DNA from: Sphingomonas changnyeongensis
GTDB taxonomy: Bacteria > Pseudomonadota > Alphaproteobacteria > Sphingomonadales > Sphingomonadaceae
Assembly: GCF_009913435.1 (NCBI RefSeq)
Contig: NZ_CP047896.1
Coordinates: 71,865-135,864 of the forward strand
DNA: 64,000 nt
Direction of reading: 5' to 3'
Position numbers and translations under genes: made by a program. Below, piece by piece: positions 15,991 to 25,992 of this stretch. Each line of letters starts with the position of its first letter. Within the stretch, counting starts at the first letter, position 1. Below the pieces are notes generated by a model. The model was not told the origin of the DNA. It searched no databases and saw only the letters and a program-made list of their open reading frames with translations.

Positions 15991-18678
15991 TCAAGCCTCC
16001 GGTAGAAGCAGTATTTCGCCACGGACAATGGGCCGGACCATTGCTTCTGCAATAATTTTGGCTTCGGCTTCGAGGGCGCAGACCAATTTCTTCCGCAGGG
16101 CGTCCAGTGGCTCCCGGCTAATCCTAGGCGGCTCCGGGAGATCGCTGCGCCCGAGGGTGTTCAGTTTCTGCAACAGCTCCCAATCGCGCAGCAGGTGAAT
16201 TTCCCCATCTGAACTTTGCCAAGCGCCCACAAGGATGCGCTGGATCGAATGACCTTGGCCAGTCACCTCGTCGGCGATGCTGGCGATCAGCAAGGGGGTT
16301 TCCAATCTTGCGCAATGAGCAAGGTAGGCTTCGCGCTCTTCGCCATCGCGCAAGGCACGATCGAACAAGGCGTGCCCGACGCCTACGAGACGGACCGGGG
16401 CATCCTTTCCGCCCAATTTGGCACTTCTGTCGAAGACGAGGCCCTTGTAGCGATCCTGGATAGCGTAGTCCGCTTCCGCCCAAGCTTCTGGAGCAAGTAC
16501 TTCCAGGCCATCTTCGCGTCGCATGACACGCCGCCCATTCGCCTCCATCGCCAGAGTCAAGAACCGCTCCAGATCGGGGAGATCGACCTTGGGAAGGTTG
16601 CGGCCCACCTGGGCAAAATCAAAGCGGCTGACGCTGCCGAGCATGGTGCGAACTGAATCGATCAGGTCTTCGCCCCCTATTGTCGCTGCGTTGCTATCGA
16701 ACCAGCCATCCAGTCCTTTGCGGCCATGAACCTGCGCTCCCGCGAACAGTGCCTCGAACGAACTTGCCCCCGTCATGCCGATCACGAGCTGACTGATATC
16801 CTCGCGTTCATCCATAGCGACATCAAGTGCCGCTTGAATCCGCTCAAGTTTGGCGTTGAGCAAATCCCAAATTCGCGCTTCGACTGTATCGGGATTGCGC
16901 AGGATGAAGACTTGCACTGGCCGCGTCTGGCCGTAGCGCGAAAGCCGACCAACGCGCTGGTGAAGTCGCATCGGGTTCCAGGGCATATCGACATGGATCA
17001 GCGTCGCGCAGCGGTCCTGTAAGTCGATGCCCTCGCCAGCAGCTTCGGTCGAAACCAGGAAACGCACGTCGCCGCCATTGAAGGCTTGTGCAGCGGCGTC
17101 GCGTGTCCATCCACGCGGACCGCGCTTACCGTTTGCGAGTGCTACGTCTTCCAGCCGATCGTCACCGTTGATGAACGCGCAGCAGCCGTGACCGAAGCGC
17201 TCGTGCAAAGCGTCGACGACCATCGCCTGGGTGGCTTTGTACTCTGTGAAGAGGAGAACAGGCTCATTCACCGGCACCTCGTCATCGATCAGGTTTACGA
17301 GGCGGTCGACCTTATTTTCGCGCACGATAGGTTCAGCAAGTTCGAGCAGCTCGTCCAGGCGGGCGACTTCGCCCTCCATCAGTTCCGCCAGCACCTTGTC
17401 CCAGGCGTTTTCATCCGCTTCTGCGCGCTCGTCGAGGGTCTCATCTTCGTTGGATTGCGGCACGACCAGCTTCGGTGCGCGTGCTTGTTCTGCAACCGCC
17501 GCCAGCTTGTTACGCCGGCGAATGAGCGCGCTACGGATCGCAGCGATCGAGCTGGCGGCCAGTTTTTGGAGGGCTATCAGCAGCAGCATCCGCGCCGACT
17601 GCGCTCGCCCGTCGAGTGTCGAGGCATATGCCCGACCGTCGATGATAAAAGCGCTCAAAGTATCGTAGAAGGCGCGTTCAGCATCATTGAAACTGTATTC
17701 GCGCGATTCCACCGTCACCGGAGTGAATAGTTTCTCGCCCTTGAGATCAGTGACTGTCGCCTTGTTGTTGCGGATCATGAAGTCCGGCAACTGAGCTAGC
17801 TGCGCATCCTCGTCCTTGTCTGGCCCGAATATCTTGTCGTCGAGCAAGCTGAGCAGCGAGAAGAAGCCAAAATCCTTGCCCCGATGAGGTGTCCCCGTGA
17901 ACAGCAGCAGCGATCCGATCCGACGGCGCTCTTCCATGGCGCGCAGTAGCTGGAATGAAAGCGTCTCGCCCATGCGTTCGTCGGCGTTGAGGTGATGGGC
18001 TTCATCGACAACGACTGCATCCCACGCGTCGGCATTCAGGAACCGGCTACCCTCGGCGCGACTCTCGGAAACTTCCCGGCGCAGCGTATGGATCGAGGCA
18101 ACAACCATCTGCGCGGTGTCCCAGAAATCCGCGGCAGGAGTATCTATTGAACGATCATACATGTGGAGCCTGATGTCGAACATCTGGCGCATTCGCTTCT
18201 GCCACTGCGGGACAAGCTTGGCGGGAGCAAGAACCAGAAGCCGCCGTATCTGCGCGCGCGCAATCAGGGGCGTCAATACCAGCCCGGCTTCGATCGTTTT
18301 ACCAAGCCCGACATCGTCCGCTACCAACCAGCGGAACGGCCAGGTTCGGTTGACCTTGTGGCAGACCCATAGCTGGTGGGGCAAAAGCTGTACGCGCGAC
18401 CGCGAAAACACCCCCCATTGATCGTTGATCGAGCGAATCGCCATGGCACTGGCGCGTAATAAGCCATCACCACTTGGATCGATCTTGCCGTCACAAAGCG
18501 CCAGTTCCAGGGATCGCGCCAGCGTCAACTCTTCTCGCAGAACGGCATGAATCGCTCCAGTAAACCGGACCACAACGGTTGCGCCGGCATCCGACACGAC
18601 CTGCCCAAACCCATGTTGGGCATGAACGACCGGGGTGTTCGGGTGGAGCTCCGCCAAGGCTTCAGGCATAGGCTGCAA
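15991..18678 (-). CDS. SNF2-family (RapA-like) helicase/translocase
   Basis: An 895-residue SNF2 ATPase. Motif I is ADDVGLGKTIEAGLVL (about residue 120), motif II is DEAHHLN, motif III is FTGTPHRG. The C-terminal RecA lobe shows LLFTEYKATQ, STEAAGEGIDLQ and HQRVGRLSRYGQ. A short N-terminal beta domain (HAQHGFGQVVSD) resembles the Tudor-like start of RapA-type proteins. It should translocate on dsDNA. Its start overlaps the upstream gene by 17 bp. It is the last gene of the IS3-enclosed operon and is read in one frame. Confidence 0.88.
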   Translation of the reverse strand: MQPMPEALAELHPNTPVVHAQHGFGQVVSDAGATVVVRFTGAIHAVLREELTLARSLELALCDGKIDPSGDGLLRASAMAIRSINDQWGVFSRSRVQLLPHQLWVCHKVNRTWPFRWLVADDVGLGKTIEAGLVLTPLIARAQIRRLLVLAPAKLVPQWQKRMRQMFDIRLHMYDRSIDTPAADFWDTAQMVVASIHTLRREVSESRAEGSRFLNADAWDAVVVDEAHHLNADERMGETLSFQLLRAMEERRRIGSLLLFTGTPHRGKDFGFFSLLSLLDDKIFGPDKDEDAQLAQLPDFMIRNNKATVTDLKGEKLFTPVTVESREYSFNDAERAFYDTLSAFIIDGRAYASTLDGRAQSARMLLLIALQKLAASSIAAIRSALIRRRNKLAAVAEQARAPKLVVPQSNEDETLDERAEADENAWDKVLAELMEGEVARLDELLELAEPIVRENKVDRLVNLIDDEVPVNEPVLLFTEYKATQAMVVDALHERFGHGCCAFINGDDRLEDVALANGKRGPRGWTRDAAAQAFNGGDVRFLVSTEAAGEGIDLQDRCATLIHVDMPWNPMRLHQRVGRLSRYGQTRPVQVFILRNPDTVEARIWDLLNAKLERIQAALDVAMDEREDISQLVIGMTGASSFEALFAGAQVHGRKGLDGWFDSNAATIGGEDLIDSVRTMLGSVSRFDFAQVGRNLPKVDLPDLERFLTLAMEANGRRVMRREDGLEVLAPEAWAEADYAIQDRYKGLVFDRSAKLGGKDAPVRLVGVGHALFDRALRDGEEREAYLAHCARLETPLLIASIADEVTGQGHSIQRILVGAWQSSDGEIHLLRDWELLQKLNTLGRSDLPEPPRISREPLDALRKKLVCALEAEAKIIAEAMVRPIVRGEILLLPEA

Positions 18679-21061
18679 ATCCTCCCAAATCGCCGTAAGG
18701 CAGGATTGGCGTCATGAGATTCGAGCGCGCCTGCGGATAGGGCCAAGTGTTAAACAGTTCGAGCGGCAGGTCGCCGTCAATGCCGAACGGCATTGGATCA
18801 TCCAGCAACGCCGTGACCCGGCGATGCAGTTCTCGGCCGGTGTCCATGCCGGAATCGATCGAACCAAGACCGATTTTTTCGATGAAGCTCCGAATGCGCA
18901 GGCGCGTGCTCCAGGCGAACGGCTGAACAATTAGGGCATGTTCCCGCGGGTAGATTTCCCGCCGCGCCAATTCGCGCACAATCCAGTTGGCACCCATGCC
19001 CAGCGAGCGGGCGATGGGCGCTCCTTCCAAGTTCATCCGAGCAACATTGGCGTCGCTCGACGGACGCAGCAGGCTGCTCAGAGCCACCTTACCGCCTTCC
19101 TGGCGGACCATGGCCGGCAATTTCTTGAAGATTGACCGGTAAGTGTCGAGGTGCCGGGCGATCATGCACATATCGCCGAGGCAGCGGCGCCACATCAGAT
19201 AGTCTTCGGGGGCATCAGGTTCGCTCCAGGCGATCAATCTCGCAACGTAGCCTTTCAGATCAGGATCGTCAGGGTCAACGTGAGCCAGCTCCTTCCACCA
19301 CTTTTCCGTCCGGCCGCGCTCAACGAAAGATCTGGATTGTCCCGGCTTGATCCGCCCCAGAGTCTGAAATGAGCCAAGCGAAAGCAAGGTGAACCAGGCC
19401 TCGTCGTCGTCCTCGCGCAGGAGTTGAGGTTCGCACAATTCGCGATAGGTGGCTTTCTCGTAGGCGCTCACCAAGTCTTCGCGGTTTTCATCCCACCATT
19501 CGACCACGCCTGAGAGGATTTCTTCGGGGCGGAGCTGTTCTGGCTCGTCTTGATAGACAGGCGGCTGGAACGGAGCCTCATCGCTTAGTAAGGCGATGAT
19601 CACGCGCTGTTCAGCTGCCGATAGCTTTGCAAATGCGAGGAGCGCGCGAGCGGCTTCTGCGGACTGCAGCCAGGGGACGTTGTGCATTTCGTTGGGCCGG
19701 GCCGCCAAGTATTGCAGTGCTGCCAGTTCGCGTCGCGAGTCTCCGCAGGCTGTGTCCAACCAGTTCTTCAAAGTTGCACGCGGAACATAGCCTACCGAAG
19801 CACGAGCCAACTGAGCAAACTCCACGGCATCACCAGAATAGTCGGCATGCAAACGCCCTGACGTCGGAGCAAAGCCAGCCCGCATACGCTCGACCTGCCC
19901 TTCCTGTGTCTCTCGCGCGTCCTGAGGGAAGAGGAGCTGGGTAGCCGACACGAATTTGTCCTCTTCGGATTTGAGGCGGACGTCGCGTATAGCTCGATCA
20001 ACACGGTCGCGCTCTTCCTTAGGCCAGTCTTGGCGAGCACTGGGGTTGTACACACCTCCGAGAAGCGCCGCCTGGGCTGGCGATATGTCCGGGCTACTAA
20101 ACAGGCGTTCAGCCAAAACGCCAAGATCGCACTTGGCCGGACGGGAGAAGCCGAGTTCTGTCAGGCGGTTCGCCCAGATAGTGTCTACGGCATTTGCACC
20201 GAGACCAAACTCGCCAAGCCACGCCGAGACACGTTGCAGGATGACTGGGTCCGAAAGCGAATGCTCGTAGACGCTGTCGATGCCATCCACACAGGCTCGC
20301 CCACCCGAAGCAAGAGGTACCACTGAGCATTGCGCCACGAGGGTAGACAGGCCCCGTCGGCCCACCGATGTATCTGGCGACCAGCCTTCCAGCACGTGCA
20401 GCGCTTCGGTCAGTTCGTCCGCAATATCAGTGTACATTAGATCGACCAGTCGATCGAAAAATGCGTCTCGGCCTTCCGGATTTAATCCGGAGATGGCTGC
20501 CACTTCGGCCCAGTTTTCATGCAGAGCCACCAGGCGATCCCCGAGCGGGCCGCCTCGATTACGAAATTCCTCGACCTTGTCGCTGGCCTTGCCGTGGAGC
20601 CCCCGCCGACCCTGGTCCATCTCGAAGGGACCATTCAGCAACCAGGCACCGGCAATGACCTCCCCGTCCATCGGAACAAGGTTCCAAAGTCTGCTCCATG
20701 TGCGGGGAAAGGCTACCGGCGAGCCATCGACGATCTGAACGAACATCCGGTAACCGCCGTCGAGATCGAGTTGCAACGCGCGTCGGCCACGTCCATAGTC
20801 GACCATTGCCAGACCCAGCCCAATATCCTGCGGCTTTGCTTCTCCGGACGACAGCTCATCACCATCGCATAGGATAATCTGGCCGATTTCCGGCGCAGTG
20901 ACTGGCAGGAACGGCGCTACCAATGCGAAGGCATCCCACGCCATGGCGGCGCTATCGGCCAGTTCGATTGGAACCGGTAAATCGATCACCGTGGCCAGCG
21001 ACAGTGTGCGATTATACCGCTGTTGCAGCGCGCGACCCTCCTCCCAAGGCTCAGGGATCAT
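18662..21061 (-). CDS. large protein continuing the second HSP90-like ATPase region
   Basis: A 799-residue ORF with no family I can name. Its first 60 residues (YNRTLSLATVIDLPVPIE) look like the continuation of the HSP90-like domain that ends the preceding frame. The rest is a mixed-fold, acidic region. The start overlaps the upstream stop as ATGA, but adding one G to the six-base run at 21062-21067 would fuse both frames into a protein of about 2400 residues. I favour the fusion, given the many similar errors here, without being able to prove it. It overlaps the SNF2 gene by 17 bp. Confidence 0.7.
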   Translation of the reverse strand: MIPEPWEEGRALQQRYNRTLSLATVIDLPVPIELADSAAMAWDAFALVAPFLPVTAPEIGQIILCDGDELSSGEAKPQDIGLGLAMVDYGRGRRALQLDLDGGYRMFVQIVDGSPVAFPRTWSRLWNLVPMDGEVIAGAWLLNGPFEMDQGRRGLHGKASDKVEEFRNRGGPLGDRLVALHENWAEVAAISGLNPEGRDAFFDRLVDLMYTDIADELTEALHVLEGWSPDTSVGRRGLSTLVAQCSVVPLASGGRACVDGIDSVYEHSLSDPVILQRVSAWLGEFGLGANAVDTIWANRLTELGFSRPAKCDLGVLAERLFSSPDISPAQAALLGGVYNPSARQDWPKEERDRVDRAIRDVRLKSEEDKFVSATQLLFPQDARETQEGQVERMRAGFAPTSGRLHADYSGDAVEFAQLARASVGYVPRATLKNWLDTACGDSRRELAALQYLAARPNEMHNVPWLQSAEAARALLAFAKLSAAEQRVIIALLSDEAPFQPPVYQDEPEQLRPEEILSGVVEWWDENREDLVSAYEKATYRELCEPQLLREDDDEAWFTLLSLGSFQTLGRIKPGQSRSFVERGRTEKWWKELAHVDPDDPDLKGYVARLIAWSEPDAPEDYLMWRRCLGDMCMIARHLDTYRSIFKKLPAMVRQEGGKVALSSLLRPSSDANVARMNLEGAPIARSLGMGANWIVRELARREIYPREHALIVQPFAWSTRLRIRSFIEKIGLGSIDSGMDTGRELHRRVTALLDDPMPFGIDGDLPLELFNTWPYPQARSNLMTPILPYGDLGGFAAYA

Positions 21062-24000
21062 CCCCCCAGAATGCGAAATCGCAGGCGTCCGCTAGCCACC
21101 CGCGCGTCATTGCTGAGCATGTGTACGGTTTTGAAGCCCAGCCCGTGCCGCCCGTGCATTCCGTCTTTTTCGGACGAGTCCATGTCCAGCATATTATCGA
21201 GATCGCGCGCAAACCGCGGCGGAGCATTCGGCCCGGGATGATTGATCGGCCGCCCCAATGGATGAAGCGCAGATGGCAGATCTGGCCGGTTTCGTCGCGC
21301 CGGACTTCGACCCGAACGTCTGATTTTCCCGACCCCTGCCGCGCTGCATCGACTGCGTTCTGGAAAAGTTCGAACAGTGCGCGCGAGGCATCATAGTTTC
21401 GTCTGTTCATCTTCTCGCGAACCGCGTTCAGCAGCTCTCCGGCTGCCTGAGGTTCACGGATCGCCTGCCACAGCTGCGCCTTGGCGGCAGCCCGTCGCTC
21501 GTCCTCGTTCTGCCCGCGTTTGCGCGAATCGGCATCGTATCGTTCGAGCGCCGCGAGCAGGTAGGGACTGCGAGTAAGCTTCTTGATCCGCTCAGCTAGT
21601 CCGTCTCGTATGTCTGCTATCGCTTCTTCAAGCGTCGCCTGGTCCGACGCCAGATAGCCATCGAATATATGCACCAGCGCGTTTCGCTGGTTCTGTATGG
21701 TCATGCGCAGCGGCGCGTCAAGGCGGCGAATGAAATTGCGAAGGAAATGTGTCGCCTGCTCGAGATCAGCCGGCATCACTGGCGAGACTGTCAAGCGCCA
21801 TTCGGTAAATTCGCCTTGGTTTCCTTGGCGCCGCCCCATCTTGACGCAATCGTAAAGCAGCTCCGCACCTGCCGTGGCTTGCACTGCACATAGAGTTCCG
21901 GCTGCAGACAGCACCGGCGCCTGACCATTTTCGACCTGCTGAGCGGTGAAAGTAATCTGGCTAAGTTGGCTGGTAATGGTGCCACCAACAGAGAGGGTTT
22001 TTTCGGCGGCTTCGTCCAGATCGTCACATATCGTCTCGAATGAGGGATCGCCGGCAAAGCGGGCAGCCACCGCCTTGATCGCTGGACTGCGTCCCAGCAT
22101 TGCCAGGACCATCTGCACTGTCGGATACAATTCCTGAAACAGCACGAACGGTTCGAGCAGTTTGCCGATCACCGCATCGACGTTACGGACCTGTTGGTCC
22201 GATAGCGGCGCTGGAGCGACGAAGCCTTCGGGCGGATCAAATTTCAGCGCGGGGTGCAGACGGGAAGACGACGCAATACCAGCCGCCTGCAGCCCCAATT
22301 GATCAGCGCGGGCGAAGGTCCCTGCCTCGCTGGGGACCTGCAGATCAGGCGCCAAAAAGCCGTTGTCGGCCAGCAATTCCCCTTTGCGCGCATCGAATGC
22401 AGCAAAATAGAGCCGCCGCGCAGCCTCGCCAACCTGTCCGCCACTATTCGCCAGCATTGCCAGCGCATTCAGCTGATCAACGATTTCGTCGATATCGGGC
22501 TCAACAAATTGGATTCCGACGAACGCTTGCCGCAGGCTTTCGGCCTCAGGAAAGGCACGCATCGCGCTTGCGACCAGTGGCCAGATACCGTCACCCAGAA
22601 CACTTTTGGCTAGGGCAAGCTTGCGCAGGTCATCCTCGTGCTTGAGCGCATCGACGACCAGACCAGGCAGCATCCTTTCCGCCAGGTCGCGCAACGTCAC
22701 CTGATACGATGCGATGCGATCATCCAGCAGCCCATGACGTGCGAGCCCTTGTACGATGGCGTCGGGCAGGTCAGTCGGCGCCACAGGGGCAGCATTGCCG
22801 GTCTTCTGCGCATAAAATTCGCGGGCGCAGGGCAACAGATCACGCACATCGCAAGGCGCAGTCCCGTCCTTGCCAGCCGGTAGCCATCGAGTTTGGCGCA
22901 GTTGCGTGACCAACTGCTCCTCGAGTTTGCCGACATCGGCCAAGGCGGCTGCAATCTCACTGGCGAAAGCCTGCGGGCTTGATGATTCTAGGGCCAATTC
23001 GATCTGGCGCAGCGCCCCCCAGGGATCGATCAGTTGTCGTTGGACTGAATTGGCTTCGCGGTCAGGCCAAGGATCGACGATCTGCACCAATGGACGCATG
23101 GCTACCGGCACGTTGTCGAGCCGACCCATCAGTAATGTCGCGGCGCGATGTAGTCCTGTTGCACCCATCGCCTTGTGTAGTGCCAGTTTAACCAGGACGT
23201 CATTCGAGATTCCGGACTTCAAAAGAGCGATCGCTTGTCCATCGTCGAATGGTTCGACGAATGCCGAGCGCCGAGCCAACTGCTCGCCCAGCCACGCCTT
23301 GTCGCGATCTTCGATTTCGGCCTCGCGCGCCTTTTGTGGATTCACTATATCCGCGACACGAGGATCGAGTAGCCGGACATTTTCGTCAGTGCTTGCAAGC
23401 TTCTGGACAATCGACAGCAAGGCCGCGTCCAGACCCGTGATCCGCGCCAGCACGGCGGTCCTGGGCAGATCTGGTTCACCTGAAATGATGCGGCGTAAAG
23501 CTTGCGCATCTAGCAATTTGCCCAGATCTTCAAGCAGAGCGATGCGTGCCTCGATGGGGCCGAAACGACGCAACTGTCCGACTATCTGGCACTTGTCTTT
23601 ATTGCTGTTGCCTGATGCCAAGGCCAAATCCGTCGGCATCGGGAAGTTCTGCCTGGCCTGGTAAATTTCAGGTTCGATAATCGCAGCGGCCAATCCTTCG
23701 AGAAGGGTCTTGGGGCCGTGCTGGAAAAGCCGACCTTCTCGCACCAGCTCATGAATCTCGTTGGGGGAAAGGAGAACGCCGCCACCATTGGCGACCCTGA
23801 CGACCGGAATAACTTTCAGTGACTGCGCGGTACTGTCCCGCGACAGCTGGGCAATGCCAAGGCCCCGGTCAGGATTGATGACCACACTGACGACTGCCAG
23901 CGCCTGGTCAGCTTGCTTTCCAGGAATTTTCAGAATGGGCTCAAGTAGAACCAATATCGCGACGACCTCGACCCGATCGAGCCGACGGAAAGGTGCGGCT

Positions 24001-25874
24001 GCCTCATCAGCCATCCATTCGTCACGCACACAAAGCGTGTATTCTAGTCCTGCCAGAAGAGCTAGCAGGGCGGAATCAGTTACGCTTTTCGGCAGGATCA
24101 GCAGCCGTTCGGTCGGCAGGTGACGGGTCAGCCGCTTGATCTGGGCAAATGGGGCCAACTTCGTTTCTGCAGCGACAGCCTGTCGCAAGGAGTCCGCCAA
24201 CGCCGTGCGTGCCTTTGGGCCCACCGAAGCAGCGTCATGGTCAAGAAGATCGGCGAGAGTCTCCGCGGCATCTTTGTCGCGGAACGCGGCCAGACCGAAG
24301 CCCGTGATCAGTTCCGAGAGTTCTTGATCCGTCCATGCCGGAGCCGCCGCCCCCAGCGTTGTGCCGTATGCCAGCGTGAAGCCGTTGGACTGGCACCAGC
24401 TGCCAAAGCTGTCCCAAGCCGATACCAAGCGCCGTGGTCGTGTGGTCTCGCTTTCGCGAAGCGGCCGCAGGCCAGCGGCGTCAGTGATGCGCCACGTTGC
24501 CTCGCCCCTGTTCTCACGGACCCTAGCGAGAACCCTGTTACCGCAGATAGTCCGGGCCCTTTCGGACCACCATGGGGTTAGTGCGAGGGTCCGCAAGAGA
24601 TCGACGCGGTCCTTGTCTGCTGGCATGGCTGCAATCGCTTGTGCGATTGCATCGAGGACGCTGGGCAGGGATGCTTCGGCAAGCAAGGCGTCGTTCCAAC
24701 GAGCCTCGATGCTGTTGTCACGCTTGATATCGATGCGGTCGCTCGAAACAAAGAAATCGCCGTGAACAATGATTTCGATGTGCTCGCGCCCTGCCAGTGG
24801 AGCTTCGGCGAGCAGGACCCTGTGGCGCCCCGCCCTTGCATTTTTGGGATCCCCCAGAGGCAGATATACAGCCTGCCAGACGCGCAGACGCGCACCAACC
24901 TCGGCCGTTGCTGGATGCCGGGAGACAATAGCGCCACCGTGTGGGGTGGCCTTGCTTTCCTTTACCTGGCCGCCCAACTCCCAAACCAGCGGCCAGTCGT
25001 CTAACTTTCGCAATTCGGCAGCGCGGCCATCAGGTTCGTGCGCTTGCCAGCCGTGGACTTGCGCCGTCGCACCATTGACGGTGAAAGTTCCGCCGATTTC
25101 GGGCTGCATTGCCGCCTGGGCGGCCTTGCCTGGCCCCGCCAGACGACGAAAACCTGGGGCCACCCGAAAATTCCACGGCCGCTCACCGGGACACTCGATG
25201 TCGATTTGTTGGAGATGCCTGAGGCAGCTTAGTGCGGAATGCAGTTGTTCGCTGTCGATGATATCGCGCAGCGCTTCGCGAGGGGTCCAATGAGACTTGA
25301 TCAAACTGAAGTCGTGGCCCGAACAGGGCCGCAAGGCAGGGGTGCGAAGCGGGATGTAGAGGACGAGCCCTTTTCCGAAGCCATGCGTGTCCGCCCACTG
25401 CGTCAACAGCGCTTCATCGTTAGGCGACAGGTCTTTCCAGACGAATGCCCGGTCCGCTTGCGCGATATTCTCGTAGGGGTTGAGGACCATCGTGGTTGGA
25501 GTGGGCGCGCCGTCGAGCCGGGCAAACAGGGCATAGGCATCGCACAAGTGATAAAGCGCCTTTTGCCCTAAGCCGAAACGCCCCACGGCATGGTCTTCCC
25601 CCGCCTTTCCGCCACCGCTTGCCAGTTGCAGTGCTTCCCAATTGTTGCTGCTTACCGCCCCGTCATTAGCAACAAAGATACCAGGCGCCTGCAACAAGGG
25701 ATTGTCTGCGCCTGGATGACCTTGGTGGCCGGACAACAGCAGTTTGGATGCCCTGACGTCGTCAGCATTCTGGACCAGTTCCTTGAATATTGTGAAGCCC
25801 GACCCATAGCTTTCGCTAAGGAGCCTCTCGATATCCAGCACGACCGATTGCGCGGTGGTCTTGGGAGCCGTCAT
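21058..25874 (-). CDS. giant sacsin/HSP90-type ATPase protein, frameshifted near C-terminus
   Basis: About 1605 residues. Residues 10-130 form a sacsin-type GHKL ATPase: FTIFKELVQNADDV (N box, Mg/ATP Asn), GIFVANDGAVSSNNWEAL, and VGRFGLGQKALYHL (glycine lid). A long helical middle region follows. From about residue 1510 a second N box appears (SRALFELFQNAVDAARQG), and in the shifted frame MHGRHGLGFKTVHMLSND. The shift is cured by one G at the four-base C run 21253-21256. Two ATPase modules suggest a chaperone-like or conformational-switch role. It is the middle gene of the IS3-enclosed operon. Confidence 0.83.
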
Positions 25875-25992
25875 CGTGGTTCCTCGAAACGTCGAATCGA
25901 AAGCCGAATTTTAGGAGAGGCAGGTAGGAAGCCGCCTTCACGCGTGGCTAGCAGCAGGGTCCTAATTGCAGCACTTTGATCGACTGGGGTAC

